From Trileptium ribeirensis (Eukaryota > Nematoda > Enoplea > Enoplida > Thoracostomopsidae), in the NCBI GenBank assembly GCA_030248225.1, contig JASANE010007133.1:1-64000 (forward strand): 64,000 nucleotides of DNA, read 5' to 3'. Under the pieces are notes generated by a model, which ran no database searches, was not told where the DNA came from, and worked only from the letters and a program-made list of their open reading frames with translations. Position numbers and translations under genes: made by a program. This document shows, one piece after another, positions 12,171 through 25,991 of this stretch (the first letter of the stretch is position 1; each line of letters starts with the position of its first letter).

Positions 12171-12484
12171 TTATATATTAACTACCAAGTTGTAGGCTAG
12201 GATTTGGAGTTAGTATCGACAACAACAATTCACGTAAGTCCCTCAGAGCTTAACTTTGACTATCCACAGCATTACCGTGATGAACGATGTGTTGGATATA
12301 AGCAATGTTAACGACAGATCGATCCTCAATATTATGAACCCTTCAACGATTTTGAGATTGTCGTAAAGCAAACAATCGTTTATAGCTTCTACAAAGATAA
12401 TTAATTTGTTTGCAATTATTGTTTATTATTGCAACGAACCAACTGTAGTCAGGTTTGCGGACAACTTACCGTCTATTATCCCAA

Positions 12485-12650
12485 GTAACCCTGAGGTACG
12501 TTACGTTACAACGTTAAAAAAAGAACATCTCAATGCGGGTACTGTGGTTGGTTCTGGGGTCCCTTGCTCCCGACTTAGGTTTTAGTGCATGTCTCATATA
12601 CAGACATGAGCTTTAAGCTAAGGCTTATATCGAGAACGGCATGGCACGCC
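12485..12650 (+). repeat. Dispersed GC-hairpin repeat family, copy 1
   Basis: Shares ordered blocks with 30655-30815 (plus) and 59985-60136 (minus): AAGTAACCCTGAGG, CGTTAAAAAAAGAACA, a G-rich/C-rich hairpin segment, CGACTTAGG, and AGCTTTAAGCTAAGGCTTATATCGAGAAC. This copy is diverged in the G-rich block. I recognise no coding, tRNA or 5S signature, so its class (SINE or MITE) is open. Confidence 0.6.
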
Positions 12651-15600
12651 GTTTGCAAGGTACGCACGATTCGTAATCTGTACCGTAAAGTTTACACTCA
12701 GGTGTACTCATTATTTCGGACCTTACTAGATTCTACACAGGCACAAAAATTCATTTTGTCAAGATTGAAAATACACCTGTCTGCCATTTTGGCACCACTT
12801 CGGCTTAGCTCGACGTAGAGGTTCAGAAATAACCATTTAAATTTTTAACTCGTATGGAATCCAATCATGCCCTTCCTCTCTTCCAAATGTATTCTCCTGG
12901 AACTACTATTATTGTGCTATTACTTCTGATACAATTACAGCAGGTCTAGTATTGTTTACCCTTAGGAAGTTGAAAACAAATAAGGCACACTTCAGATTAG
13001 TCAATAATGTCATTAATTTTTATTGATATAACTTTGTGAATTGCTGTGGCACATTTCTTTTCAAAAAACACTCGTACAAACAACCCAGTTAGAAAACTAG
13101 CTTTCCGACAGCCGAGCTTGATTCTACAAAGCTTAATATAATAATTGCGCTTAAACATTTAGTTATCATAAGTTAATTTTTAAAAGCATTGATTAAGTGT
13201 CAAATTTTGGTAAAAATTTGCAATAAAAGCATAATTACGCTATGGTTTTGATGTGATCTTATTAAGCATAAAGTTTAATAGCTAAATATATTATAAGCAT
13301 ATTAGCATTTTCTCTACACTTGTGTTGATTTTCTTATGCCTGATATTTCACTGCCATTTGAGTTGGCCGTTTGTAGCTTAACGTAATGTTTAAGTAAGTC
13401 TAAACCTCGGCCAATGAATATGTTAATGTAATATTCTGAATAAAAATACATTGCAGAACGGTTTGTAGTCAACACTCTTGGTGTTGGGGGCATGGGCGGC
13501 GATTCCGGGGGGGTTGTCTGAGGGCATCCCCGTTCTCCTAGAAATCAATATCCGGGAATAAGAACTAAAGAAAAACATGGTCATACCCCAATTTTTAGGG
13601 TTAACCAATCATAGTGTTGGGTAACCACATATTTTGTTCGCAAAATTTTGGTCTGGCTGCAGAGGCGTATGCGCGGAAAAAAAGGTTTTTGAGTCCATCG
13701 GGTGGCCGCAAGAATTGGAGGATGGTCAACTGCCATTAGGACGTCTTTCGGGAGCTCAGACAATTTTTGGAGACCCACAACAGTTTATCCTTTTCTACTG
13801 GCTACGCCTCCCAGCCTAGATTTGTCGAGTACCTGATTGCTTCCCAATAAAACAAACTAAGCAAAAAGTTTCCCGTCTAAGGATATTGTAAAATTGGTAA
13901 GAACCTCGTTGTATAATATTGCCATAGCACCGATTTCACAAATAGCTTGACTTTTTCGGGCATATACTTAGTAACACAAATTTAGATAGGGCTCACTGAG
14001 GAAAATGAACAGATAAGTCTTTTCTTCTTAACCCCAATGCGTGTTTTTTCACAATCTTGAACAAAATAGCAGATTGAACCTGGATGGTTCATAAACGAGT
14101 GTCGTAAGAGCAGCCACTACGCTATTTATGATCTTTTTCTCGGTCCTTAAGGAACAGCACAACGCAAGCGAATAACAAAACACGTACAAATCACGCAGGA
14201 CGACAATATCATCAATCAACTCGCCATACCGTATAATCTGACCGATGTGTCAACTACGAACGAAATTGTTAATTGTATAATAGTGAAAATTTCTATTGTG
14301 CAGTGCTTAGAAAAAAATCATTTAGGTATTTCGATGATAGTCCACTCTTCCCAATAAAGACATCAACGAAGTGGCACATCAACAAAGATCAACAAAATCA
14401 ACAAAATCGCCTATCATTTTCGATAGCAGAGATGCCAAAGAGATCTGCAAAATTTTTAGGGTATTGGTAAATAAACGGGCCAATATGTCGGTTTCATGAC
14501 GCTAATTATACACAGCTACCTGCCTGATCTAGCCATTTCTATAATAGTGCCTACAGGTGAACATGTAGGAGTGTGAACATTACGGGTACCCACAAAAATG
14601 CGGGTATGCACCCTGCCCCCGGGCTAGTGCTACCCTCGAGCTCAGTATTGAGGGAGTACCCGACCTGGCCCGGCCTACCCGTACACGAGGCCAACTGCTA
14701 CCCCTGACTGTCAGCCAGGAAGCTTACCTTAATATAAACAGGTCGTTTACCCGCGAATTTTATTTTCGTTAGAGCTTTCAGTATATATTAGTCGTAAATT
14801 TAGTCAATTAGCATAAATATATGAAGGTTCAACATAACATACAATGCAATTTATAGTCAACAATGTAATATAATCATACACTGTTCGATGTCAGTCAGGT
14901 TAGGAGTGTAGAATGATTTAGGTGGACAAGGCAGGCCATGGCGGGTAACATACAAAACTTTCCAATTTTTCCTCATAATGGACCCCATTTTCTCCAAATA
15001 ACTATTTTTCTAAAATTTTTTTTTCTGTGTTTGTTCTAGCTTTTAACTTTGAATTTCAAGTCTCACCGTTCCTCACAGAAACTAAAACAACTGACGCTTT
15101 TTGTTTAAATAGGTACGGATATTTATACTAAAACTTTACTGTTAATTTACATATTCAAGACTGCTATGAAACTGGTTTTGAAAATTTCTGGTCAAAACTA
15201 GTTTTATAGTTGTAGCAAGCTTGTAAAATAAATAAAAATAATGTGTTTAAAATCCAAAATTCTTCGAGAAAGGAGCAACTTCTCCGTAATATTCGGATGG
15301 AAGTGCTGATGCTGTCAAGCCTTTGATAATCATTACCGGTTCTCGCTTTAAAGAGTTGATTTAACCTAGCCGCCCGCGCAGAAAGTTTTGAGAAAATTGA
15401 CAAAATTTGTGGAAAATTTAGAAAATTTTTGAAAAAATAAAAACTAGAAAATTTGGCAAAAATATAAAAGTTTTGAAGACCTTCCTTTCCGAAGATCTCC
15501 TCCCCTGAGGACTCTAATCCAAGAACGTCCCATTTTCATAGAACTGTTTTTCGCATATATAAAATTCTTAGTCATACTTGGACAAAACGCAGTTTTACTG

Positions 15601-16009
15601 TAACAGGCCCGTTCCGGCCCGTTACGTGTTTTTGCATGAGTCTGGTGCCAAATCCACCAGAGTACACGATTAAACGGGACCAAGTTACAACATTTTTCCC
15701 AACGACATCTCAGTGTTTCCGTAAGTAGTAGGCGACTCATAACTGAAAATATAGTGCATGATGCCACGGTTTGTTAACGGTAATACTCTGCTTATTAACC
15801 TTTGCTTATTAACATTTGTCACTTATTTGGCTTGTCATAATCCATTGCTTTGATATGTACTTATAACCTTTGCCATTGCATGTATTGCTTTCATATGTAT
15901 ATTGGGTCGGATTGTCACTCGAGACTTACTGGACGGAGCGCGTGGCAGGAGCTATAAGTGTAACTTGGTAGGAGTGTGGTCGGAAAGACTAAGAGTCAAC
16001 TTACAACGT
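12651..16009. other. Long AT-rich stretch without a supported gene
   Basis: I see no splice-consistent gene here. A GC-rich patch at 14580-14720 rich in GGGTAC and CCCGGGC words, and another at 13480-13830, stand out from the AT-rich background but show no coding or structural signature. A minus-strand ORF of 107 codons at 15444-15767 has no recognisable motif and no splice context. Diverged copies of TTGC(T)TTATTAACCTTTG at 15787-15880 form a weak local direct repeat. Confidence 0.5.
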
Positions 16010-19000
16010 GCCAATTAGGCCGGGAGAGCCCGCCAAAGTCCCCTATATTACAATACATAAATTGACCCGAGTGGGTCTGGTCCCAATACTTCGTTTACCC
16101 CCCTTGTGTTTGGCATCATTCGACCCCGTTTTACGTCCTGGGAACGAATTTGACCCCGACCCACCGGAATTTCCCCGAGATACCTCCGTCCCACCCCTTC
16201 CTGCGTCCCTCTCTCTTTCGTTTTCATCGCTCTCTCTCTTTTCGTGCTTTCTTTGTTGTTTTCTTTTCGCTGCTTCTCTCTCCTCGGCTGTCCCTTTGGC
16301 CACCGTTGTTGTTCGTCGTGCACATCGGTTGCTGCTTTCTCCTCACCGCCTCGATGTCTGCAGTCGGAAACGACGGCGAGGACACCCCAAAGGACGACAA
16401 CAGCAACAACAAATACATGTATATATGTATATACTTATGCATTTACAGAAATATACTTTATTTATATATAATTTAATAAAATTTGTAGTTTTAAAACTAA
16501 TATATACGTATATAAGCATAGAGGTAGAGACGCTGTAGAGAAAAGGGGTAGGTTTGGGGACCCGTAGCAGCCCCCGGGAGGCCCGCCTGGGTGTGTCCCT
16601 TTGGCCGAAGTTCCCCGAGTGGGTGTCCTGTCTCCCGCCCCGTGTGGGGCCCAGTCCGATGACCCACGCCCCCTGGGACGCTCTGAAGCCGCTACCACGA
16701 GATAGAAAGCTCGAAATGATGCTTTTCCTCGACATCCTGCGATATCCCCACGCTCGAGGGTCATGGAGATGAAGCTGATTTAGATTGGTGGCGTCCTGCT
16801 ACAACAAAGATCGCCGAGCGGAAATTGATAGGTGACGTCGAAAACTGGATGAAGTCTGAGCAAAGTGCAAATCGCCAGTTTATCGGTTTAATAAATTAAT
16901 GGTACTCTTCAGGTATTGCGTGGATGATTGGTGACCACTTCGTTCGACTATGTCCCGATTTAATTTCCGGCCATTTCACTTGACATGTTGCTGGTGATGT
17001 AAGTGACGAGGAAACGATTGGGCAACCAGGAAATGGGGACAGATTGACAACTTGACGGGAATTAAATGAGCTGCGGAAGGTACATGTTTCGGACAGAGTA
17101 GCGATCATTGCGATGTTTTTTGGGATGGTTTAAACGTTGGTAACTGTTCTGCTGATTAATGAGCACAATTCAATTAACGACACATCGGGCACTAATGGGT
17201 CGGTTGATATAATACCTCAGGAAGTGAAGGCTTGACAGATTCGCATCTTCTGAACAGATTGCAATTGAGGTCGCATATGGTCAACTTTCGATTATTCGGA
17301 GGGCTCAAATTTAACGTCAGCAAACTTAATTGAATCCAACTCTCTCTAAAGACACTGACGGCTTACGGTAGCTGTCGACTTTAAGTCCCCAGAAATAGCC
17401 CCAATTGGACAAAAAAGGACAACCTGAAAAAAGTGGGCGGTCGACGACTGACAGCGACTGGATGGTGACAATATCGCCATCCTAAACTGCAGCCGAAAAT
17501 TTTGAGGTTGGGTATGCCGCTCAAGTAACTGGAATCAGTTTGACTTCGGCAGCGCGGAGTTCGGTCGACTTTACTGACCGGCTCCGGCGCATTGTTTTCA
17601 TATTACTTATGGTTTTTCATTCGGCTCTGTGTTTTCTCTTTTCGGTTTTCGCTTCGGATCGACTCGATGGGCCAGGGATGTTCCACGTAGGTGCATATCT
17701 CGCGAAGGGGGTTCAGCTGGTGTTGCCCCAAGGATCGATATTCGTAAGTACATGAAGGTCTAATGGCTGCAGGGGTCTAGTTTCCGCTGCTGTATGGAGA
17801 GTAACAGACCGTTCATTTAGGCATCTCCAGAATGTAGCGTGACCCTCGCTCGTAGGTAGAATTATTCGCATTCGGGTTCTGACACTCCTAACCCCACGGA
17901 AATGCTACACACGACTTCAACTCGAATCAATCTTTCATATCGAGTTCCGTTGTGGGAGGCATTAGGCGATGTTAGGTGCACCCGAACAGAGCGTTGTGAA
18001 GACTAGGCAACTGGGTCGAAGTCTTTCTGGTTCCCCGTGGTCATGGGTAAGACACACAAAAATGGACGCTTCTCGTCCAGATGTTACATGAAGTGGTGCT
18101 TTTCAGTTAGGGTTCTCGAATATTCCTGAGCCGACCACGGTAAAAGTTCTTGAACGCGCATGCCACAGAAAATAGGGACTTGTTCAATGGTTTTGCTATT
18201 ATGGTTTCCAAATTTGTAGATTAGTGAATCGTCCAATACTCATGCCGTGTTTGAGCCTAGACGGAAACACAGATTAGGGACGGAGGACTAGCCTCCGTCG
18301 GGCTTTAGGAAGCCCTTAAAATTTCGTTTATCCTATTGAGCTAGGAAAATTTGGGAATACAGAAGATTCGACAAATTCTAGGCTCTGAAGCATGAGATTA
18401 AGGTGTTTGCTGTTCACAAGGGACTCTGATAAAGCATCGACTTGGTTTACTTCTTGACTTCTGGTTTCACACCATTTAGGTGTGCTGTGATTAGTAAAAT
18501 CTTACAAGAACGTTGCGCCGATTCAAGGCAAATGTTGTAGGCATCTCCAATAAGCACCCCTTCCGCCTGGACGACTGACCGAAGAAAATGTTATGCAATA
18601 CCCCTGAGCCGCAATAACCCTATAGTCGGCTCGTGGGGCAAAACCCCCAGCCGTCCCCCTATCCCGTTATCCCCAGTTAAGGTCGCGTACGGACCGTTTG
18701 ATATTAAAACCTCAATTTGGTGCGCTCGGAAACTCACCATCGCCGCCACCCATCTTACGAGTGTTCATCGTAATATAACTACATGGTTTTCTCTTTAGAG
18801 TTAACGCCTCAAAATAACCGTTGCTTCCAAAATGACCCGGCAATTGTTTTCTGGCCGACACTTCTTGCGGGAGACCCTCGCCATGTTCCCGCCTGCAAAC
18901 AAAAAATGTTTTAATATGTCCTGAAAATAAAGAAAACTTACCTCCTCTCCTGGACCATTTCGGCCCCGTGGCTGGCGAGTGCAAAAACCCTTTTTCTTTT

Positions 19001-20965
19001 GGAGCGGGTTTATCGCTGAGTTTAGCCAGGTTTCACTATTTATCCTGAGTGCCCGTTAGGCTATGTACTATGTATGCCCAGTTGGTAGTTCTTTTGGTAT
19101 TCTCGCGCTGAGGTTTGATCCTACACAGGGAGTTTATGCCCGCTGCAGCGTCACTGGTCTTGACCATTCGGCTGCAGAGACATATGAAAACATTGGCTAC
19201 CGAGTCAATGTTATGTCGACTGCACTGCAGTGCAGTCAAAACACTGCAATACTGCAGTGAAATTGGAAAAACAGCAGATAGAGAGAGGCAACCAAACAAC
19301 AACGAAAGAGGAACCAAAAGACGCGAATGCGTCCTGGGCCGATCGCCCATGGCCCGATCAGTCCAAATGGCCCCAAGAAGGAGGAAATAAGGCCGAGTCA
19401 TCCCTCGGCTAGGCGCGTCTGGCTCGAAAAAACTTGTCCCGACCAAAATTCCAGTAGGAAAACCAACCGAGACTAAATAACCAGGCTCGCCCCTGGAGGC
19501 GGCCCCGAGATTCGTGTAGGAGGATGCATAGTGTTGGTTCACACCACGACCACGTCCCACTCTCCAAGAACGGATGGATTATTCCACCCCCTCTATTGTC
19601 GCCTCCCTTTCGGTTAGTCGTACGATTTGGTAGACTAAAGTGCCTGCGGCAGCACATTGAGTCAACGAGTAGACATCACGACGAGCGAATCGCTAGGGCA
19701 AATCAATCGACACCCCGAAAGTGTTATTCTACCGATATTTCCTTGAGTACCCGCTAGCCCGTGTTCCGATGTCGTTTTAGTCGAGCTTTAGTTAAGTTCT
19801 GTCGCCGTTTTGCCCTTAAACCCGCCTAATGTCCGTCGCCGCATGCAAGTGATAACCGTTGCGAGAAACACGCTAAGGAGCAGTTTCCGAAGCACTCTAG
19901 GGCCCCTGCTTTTTACGCACCCTACAGCCGAGGCATCGCTAGCATTGCGACGAAGCAGGGATAACCACCCCTAGCCCGCAACCTGCGGATATCTTTACGC
20001 TCCGCCCCTGTTCTCTTCTAGCGCCCTATGCTCCAGGATGAAATGAACCGAAGCGACTACAACGAGTTACGACTAGGCTTCCCCGCCACGATTCACTCAT
20101 CCCGCCGCGCTCTCTGTTCAGGAATACTCGTCCCCTCGATAAGATTTAAACATTGTAAATAAACATTATGCTATGAACACCGAGTACCGTCTTATTCGAT
20201 ACAGACATGATAGGGATTTGCATGGTTTGTCCACATGGACGAGAAGGCACTGCCCGTCACGGCTTGGGGGCGAGAATGTCGCAAGCCTTGGCGTGTATGG
20301 CCTTCTATCATACCTATTTCTTTTTGCCATTGGAACCAAGAGACAAAATACTAGAAAAAAACGAACCCTACATCTGATTCGTTTTTGGCAATAACTCAAA
20401 AGTTCACTAGGAGTTTACGCTATTGACCTCGATATGGAATTCATTGAGAGGAGCAGGCCACGCCTATGATTTCCCGACATTAAACACTCAGGGCCCGTCG
20501 AAACCCTGTGGGGGCCACAAAGGCTACAATGCTCTAGCACGGAGCATAATAAGAGCTAACTTAGGTAAATCAACTTGAGCCTCAAATTTCTAGGAATATT
20601 TTCAATTTTTACTCCAAAATCTAACCTAACAAATTAGAACCAAACATCTTCCGCTGAGTCTAGAATAGGGAATGGCGGCTACGCTCTATGACCTGTGAGC
20701 AGGTGTCGGTGCTAGCCTCCCTGGGGAACCTCAGAAATCATACCAGAAACTAGACGCGTGCGCAACCAATCGGGCTGGGTCCGAACACACCCAGTGAAGC
20801 GCGCCTGCGGCTTGCTAAGCTCCGTAGCTTCTTGGGTCTGACCAAGAAAACGATTAAAATTTCAGCCTTTACGGTCCGCCCTTGAGGTTACGATAGCCTG
20901 GGTCGTATGGGCATGGTGTTAGGAAGTTGCGCCATGCAGCTGCGTCACCGTTATTACATTACTAA
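16010..20965 (+). repeat. Left arm of the giant inverted repeat
   Basis: Block after block matches the reverse complement of 24205-28945 in the same order. Examples are GAGAGCCCGCC near 16025 with 28925, the CGCGGAGTTCGGTCGACTTTA block near 17555 with 27520, GGACGGAGGACTAGCCTCCG near 18280 with 26830, the TATGTACTATGTATGCC block near 19065 with 26115, and GTATGGGCATGGTGTTAGGA near 20905 with 24255. By eye, identity is about 97% over the innermost 80 bp and roughly 70% at the outer end. The arm is GC- and CpG-richer than its flanks. ORFs in it are short, not conserved between arms, and look incidental. It is not an LTR pair, because the copies are inverted. Confidence 0.88.
19101..19180 (-). 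pseudogene. tRNA-like block in left arm (degenerate)
   Basis: Read on the minus strand, it contains a box-A-like GCAGCCGAATGGTCAAGAC followed about 40 bases later by a box-B-like AGGATCAAACCTC, the layout of a type II (Ser/Leu-like) tRNA gene with a long variable arm. The anticodon stem does not pair and I cannot assign an isotype. The homologous block in the other arm is at 25992-26070. Confidence 0.4.
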
Positions 20966-23900
20966 AGCTTAAATATATATAAAAATGTAGTATATAGTCT
21001 TGTCGCACTTATATAAAGCTCACTTTACTCCCTTGAATTGAGTAATTCTATATGACTGGGCAGGGCAAAGCTGGTAAATCCGATTTTATCTGATTGGACG
21101 CATCGGATTTTCCAGCTTTACCCTGCTCAGTCATATGGAATTGCTGACTCAAATCAAGAAATTAAAGTGAGCTTTATACAAATGCAACAAAACTAGACTC
21201 AGAATTTGGTCACATTGGTGCCGGAACTGAGTTGTTTCTATTCAAATAGCTGTTCAATACTGATTTTGTGTCATCGGTTCCAAATGGAACTGAAAAGACG
21301 CAAAAAATTACTATAATGGGATTGTTGCTGACTATTTACATCAAGGAGATTATGGGCATAAACACGGCGACAGCCGGATTAGTTCCTGGACTACTTGGAA
21401 TAAACATTGTACAGAACATAAGCAAATCCGTAATTATATACATACACATGTACACGATTACCAAGAGCATCGCAAGCTCTTCAAAAGAAGGGACTGGCAA
21501 AAACTGGAAGGACCGGTTGTTTGCATTCGCTTTATTATAACCCAGTCAGTTAAAATTTATTTCTGTTTGTCATTAAAAAGTGGGTGGTGCCGGTTTTTCT
21601 GCTCAACCCTCTTGCGACGCCACTGAAAATTGCATGAATACGCATTCAGAAGCGCCTCTATTTTATGTGAGTAGCCTCCCAAACATTGATGTATTTCTAT
21701 ATTTATTTTATATAATTTTCCTTTCTTAGACTTTTGCGCTGTGCGGCATCATTGAAATATTGCCCAAGTGTTTGTGTTTCTATCTTTCCACAAAAATTTT
21801 ATTTCCTGAACTAAAATGCAGAAAGAAATGACTCTTGATTGCCATAAAATATCAGGTGAGGTAATACATGTAAAACAGGGGTCCGTGTGTGTTAAATATT
21901 TCGAGAACTGTCAGTGCCTTCTTGGGAGCGAATTCATACTCCAATCTACTCGAAGTGTTTGCAAATATTGAAAAAATGTGAGCCCCCCTGGGTCATAGTG
22001 CCGTCACTCTACAAATGTGCAATTCGTTTTTATGAATTGACGAACAGAAAAAATTTATCGGATTGGCGGATGTTGTTCCCTGGCCTCCCTCTGGCTACGC
22101 CACTGGTCTCGTCCAATGCTATTTCACAACATTAAAATAACACAACATTACATAAGATTGCGGAGTAAAGCAACTGTGTGCTTAAATGCACTAAAATTTA
22201 TAAATGTGCTAATATTTAAATCGAGACAATTCCTAACTATCCAATTCTGAACTACCATTGAGCCTTTACTTTAATTAAATTCGAGAAAAATGCGCAATTT
22301 TTGGCATCAGATCCACAACTTTTCAGCGATGAACAATGGTCCATTTTATATTCTTTTGCCGCAAAGCTGTTATCCCCAAGTCTCACCTTTTTACTACTTT
22401 TGGCTATCTCTAAGCTAACGGTTGCGACGTAATTGGTCAAATCCTTTCCTAATTTTATGTGGTTGGCGGCTGTTTAAAATATATCGGAAATATATACTAA
22501 GCGCCTAGGTCGGCGGAATCCCAACTGTCGTAAAAACTGCTGGACTTTAATGATATTTGAAAAAAGAGGGAAGAAAACAACAAAGCTTCCAAATTCATAA
22601 CATATCACTTAAGATGGTTTTTTCATAATTTTTGTTGGACTTTAATCCATTTTCAACCATATACTCGTGCACTGTAACAAGTTTCTTTAAATCAATACTA
22701 TTATGCTGCCCCGGTGCGAACAAATAACGCATTGACGACCGTGTGGTGTTGCGAACTGTTGTTCGAGTTTATTATTGGTGTAATATACGTTATGCCTTCA
22801 TCATATTGTGTAAACTTCGGAAGTTTCGGTCGAGTTTATGAGAATAAGTGAAAAGCACGTTACAGTTTCGGTCCGTGTCGTATACTCTATGTTGAATCGC
22901 TTCAACGCCTCTTCTGACACATACAGTGACAGATAGAGCTAACTACGTGACAAACTATAACCAGAAGCGTGATTTAAGCGTGGCAAAGGCCGTAACTAGT
23001 GAATAAACTGTTAAAATCTCTCTTGCGATAACTTAAGTGCAGTCTGGCTTAGTTTTGTCCGGCGATCAAAGTAGATTCAATGGACATTACTACAGCACAA
23101 GCTAGCTATACGTGTTTTCGTTGCAGTGTTATGTTGCTCTTTAGATAATCTGTCTGTCTAGGCTGACTATATAGGACAGGCTATAGTGTCTTGGTGGACT
23201 AATTTATGCGGATAATGTTTTGATTTATTCTATAGCAGTAGAAATGCAATTTTTAGCTAAAGTTGCGGAAGACCCGATCGGACAAACTTCATCGCCACCG
23301 CAGACTGTCTATGCAAAACCTTGCAGTCACGTAAGACTCCTCTAGTTATTAGGGTGTGTGGAAAACCGATATGCGAAAATGGTGTGCGCCTCGAGAGGCT
23401 CTTGGAAAACTTAGTCATTTTGCACACAACTGAACTTGTACGCTTAATTAACGCCCCATAATTTGCGCGATTTATTGGCTTTGGTTGTTTCGAGAGTCAT
23501 ATTTGTTGAGCTTATTAGTACTCTAGGCTGTCTGTGTTACGTTTTACGCTTCGTATCACTGCTCTGAATTAACGTCTAAAACATAAGACAGAAGTTTTGC
23601 TGTTAGGTACGAGCCGTAATGATATCTTTAATAACATACACTTTCTGCTTATCAACGCCTACCGGTACGTCCGGAAACCCGAACTCGCGCAATTCACCCT
23701 ATAGACGATTTCCGCTCCATGTTTTATTAAACACGGAGCGAGCGAAGCGAGCCGAGTTTTAACTGAGTGCGATAGGGGAAAATCGTGAAAAATTATTTTT
23801 TGTCTGTTTCCGTCAGTCATAACTCACCTTGACATGGACGGATTTTGGTAAATTTATTTTGTAAACGTCGGGGTGGCGCTTTTAGTTGAACGCGGATTGC

Positions 23901-24204
23901 TCAGATACCGTCTTCGGGGTCAAAAATGGCAAAAAACAAGGTTTTAAAGGTTCTTTTAAGGGTTATTTTTTGTTACATATACGTACCTACCTGTTTTTAT
24001 ATACAGCCAGGTACGTATCTGTAAGAAAAAGCCGTATTTGTCGCAACGGTGCCTCGAATGATTTCAGTGCATTTCGTCATGTTTTGTATAAAAATGGCAT
24101 TTTATAATAATTTTCTACTTGTGAAGAAGCTAATTTCTCAAGTTTTGTCATTTTTTAACTGAACATGCTATTATAATATGTCCAACTTGTAAATTCCTAC
24201 ATAC
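20966..24204. other. AT-rich spacer of the giant inverted repeat
   Basis: This 3.2-kb loop separates the two arms. It contains a hairpin MITE-like element (20993-21203), a 90-codon ORF at 21268-21540 with no recognised motif, and a 20-bp-armed hairpin at 23966-24025 (ACGTACCTACCTG against CAGCCAGGTACGT). I recognise no gene. Base composition differs sharply from the arms. Confidence 0.6.
20993..21203. mobile_element. Near-perfect hairpin (MITE-like)
   Basis: Two arms of about 90 bp face each other around a short loop near 21088-21104. The left arm has AAAGCTCACTTTACTC and CTATATGACTGGGCAGG; the right arm has CCTGCTCAGTCATATGG and AAAGTGAGCTTT. Similarity continues outward to TATAGTCTTGTCGCA and its counterpart at 21190-21203. 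Target duplications are not clear. It lies within ~30 bp of the inner edge of the giant left arm. Confidence 0.75.
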
Positions 24205-25991
24205 TTAATGTAATAACCGGTGACGCAGCTGCATGGCGCAACTTCCTAACACCATGCCCATACGACCCCGGCTATCGTAACCTCAAGGGTGGACCGTGAA
24301 TACTATATTTTGAACCTATTCTTGGTCAGACCCAAGAAGCTACGGAGCTTAGCAGGCCGCAGGCGCGCTTCACGGGGTGTGTTCGGACCCCGCCCGAAGG
24401 GTTGCGCACGTGTCTAGTATCGGGTATGATTTCTGAGGTCCCCCAGGGAGGCTAGCACCGACACCTGCTCGCAGGTCATGGAGCTTAGCCGCTATTCCCT
24501 ATCTTAGACTCATCGGAAGTTGTTAAATTCTGTTTAGCGTAGTGAGTTTGAAATTAGACAGGAAAATGTCCCTAGAAATTTGAAGCTCAAGACGATTCGC
24601 CTAGATAAAATCATGGTATGCTCCGTGTTAGAGCATTGACCTATGTGGCCCCCACAGGGTTCCGACGGGCCCTGAGTGTTTAATGTCGGAGTATTAATGG
24701 CGTGGCCTGCGCTTATCAGTAAGTTCTAAACAAGCGTGCTGGTCCTTTGACCAGTGAAGATTTTAACTTATGCGAGCGGAGCCGGAGTGTAACAACTTTT
24801 GAGCATTTGTCGCGAATGAAGGGATTTTACTTGTATTATTCGATCATTTCCTCCATTTTTACTCTGTGAGTCTAGCGAAGCACGAAACGACTTTGATAGA
24901 AGGCCATGCTCGTCAGGGCTTGCGACATTCTCGCACACAAGCCATGGCGAACAGGGCCTGCTCGTCCGAACGGACAAGTCATAAGAAGTCCCTATCGTCT
25001 CGGTAAAAATGAGGCGGCACTCGGTGTGTCAAGATACAAAGTTTATTTACATGGATTAACAGTTGTCGGAGGGGACGAGAGTTCCGAACAACCTAGTAAT
25101 ATTGTGTTGAAGTCGTTACAATTCGGCACAGTATGGCGGTACGGGGCATTAGAAAGGAACCGGAGAGGAGCGTGCAGATATTCGCCAAATTGCGAACTAG
25201 GGGCGGTTATCCCTGCTTCAGCTCAATTTTAGCGAACTACTCAGCTATGCAGCGCACTAAGCAGGGGCCCTAGGGTGCTTCCGAAATCGCTCCTTAACGC
25301 GAGTCGCTCTGGACGGCGACGACCTAAGCGGGGCTGAGGGAAACGATATTCGGGACCGACTACGCGAGCTCTACAACAGGGTCAGAGCACTACTCGACCG
25401 ATATTGCCTGCAACATTTGACGAGGGGCATCTAATCGCTTATCCTGAGGCAATCCGGCACTAGCGCCTATGAATTTTTTCATCCTATCGTGTTCGATGAC
25501 AATTTCTACTAGAACATACGACTGACCGAACGGCGAAGATGGGGGGGGCGAGAAAAAGGGAAAAATGGAAAGATTCCTTTTTGTTCGAGCCGACTAGGCA
25601 CGATCGGGGTTGCAGCGCGGTGTGAAGTGTCCGTTTAAACGGCTTGCGGGACAACCCTATAGCCAGATGTCTTTTGTTGACCCTGATAACCAGTCGTTTT
25701 CCCTTTGAATTTGATAACGGATTTCGATTTATGGGGCGAATCCTTTTTCTTACGGACCGCACATATGGGAAGGCTAGTACGGTCTCTTTTCCTACCTATA
25801 GGGGTCGTTTTACCTATTTGGGCCCTGGTAGATTACTCCGGGACGCGCTTGCGTCCTTTGTTTCTTTCTTCGGTTGCCAGTCCTTTGACTCTCCCTAACG
25901 CCTATCTTTGGAGTTCACTGCAATATTGCAGTGTTTAAACTGCACTGTTGTGCAGTTGAGTTATCACCAACGTAATAGTAAACGTTGGTGT

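Noticed and set aside
15444..15767. 107-codon minus-strand ORF as a possible transposase remnant
   Set aside because: No DDE, helix-turn-helix or RT motif could be recognised and no terminal repeats surround it.
16008..16538. 176-codon plus-strand ORF at the outer left arm
   Set aside because: Low-complexity pyrimidine-rich translation (Ser/Phe/Leu runs); overlapping frames are open on both strands.
18712..19560. Protein genes in the giant left arm (ORFs of 90 and 174 codons)
   Set aside because: Frames are not maintained in the homologous right arm; short shared peptides such as AYIVHSLTG reflect DNA similarity only.
21230..21260. Retroviral-type primer-binding site (TGGTGCCGGAAC)
   Set aside because: A chance resemblance: no LTRs, no gag/pol frame and no polypurine tract nearby.
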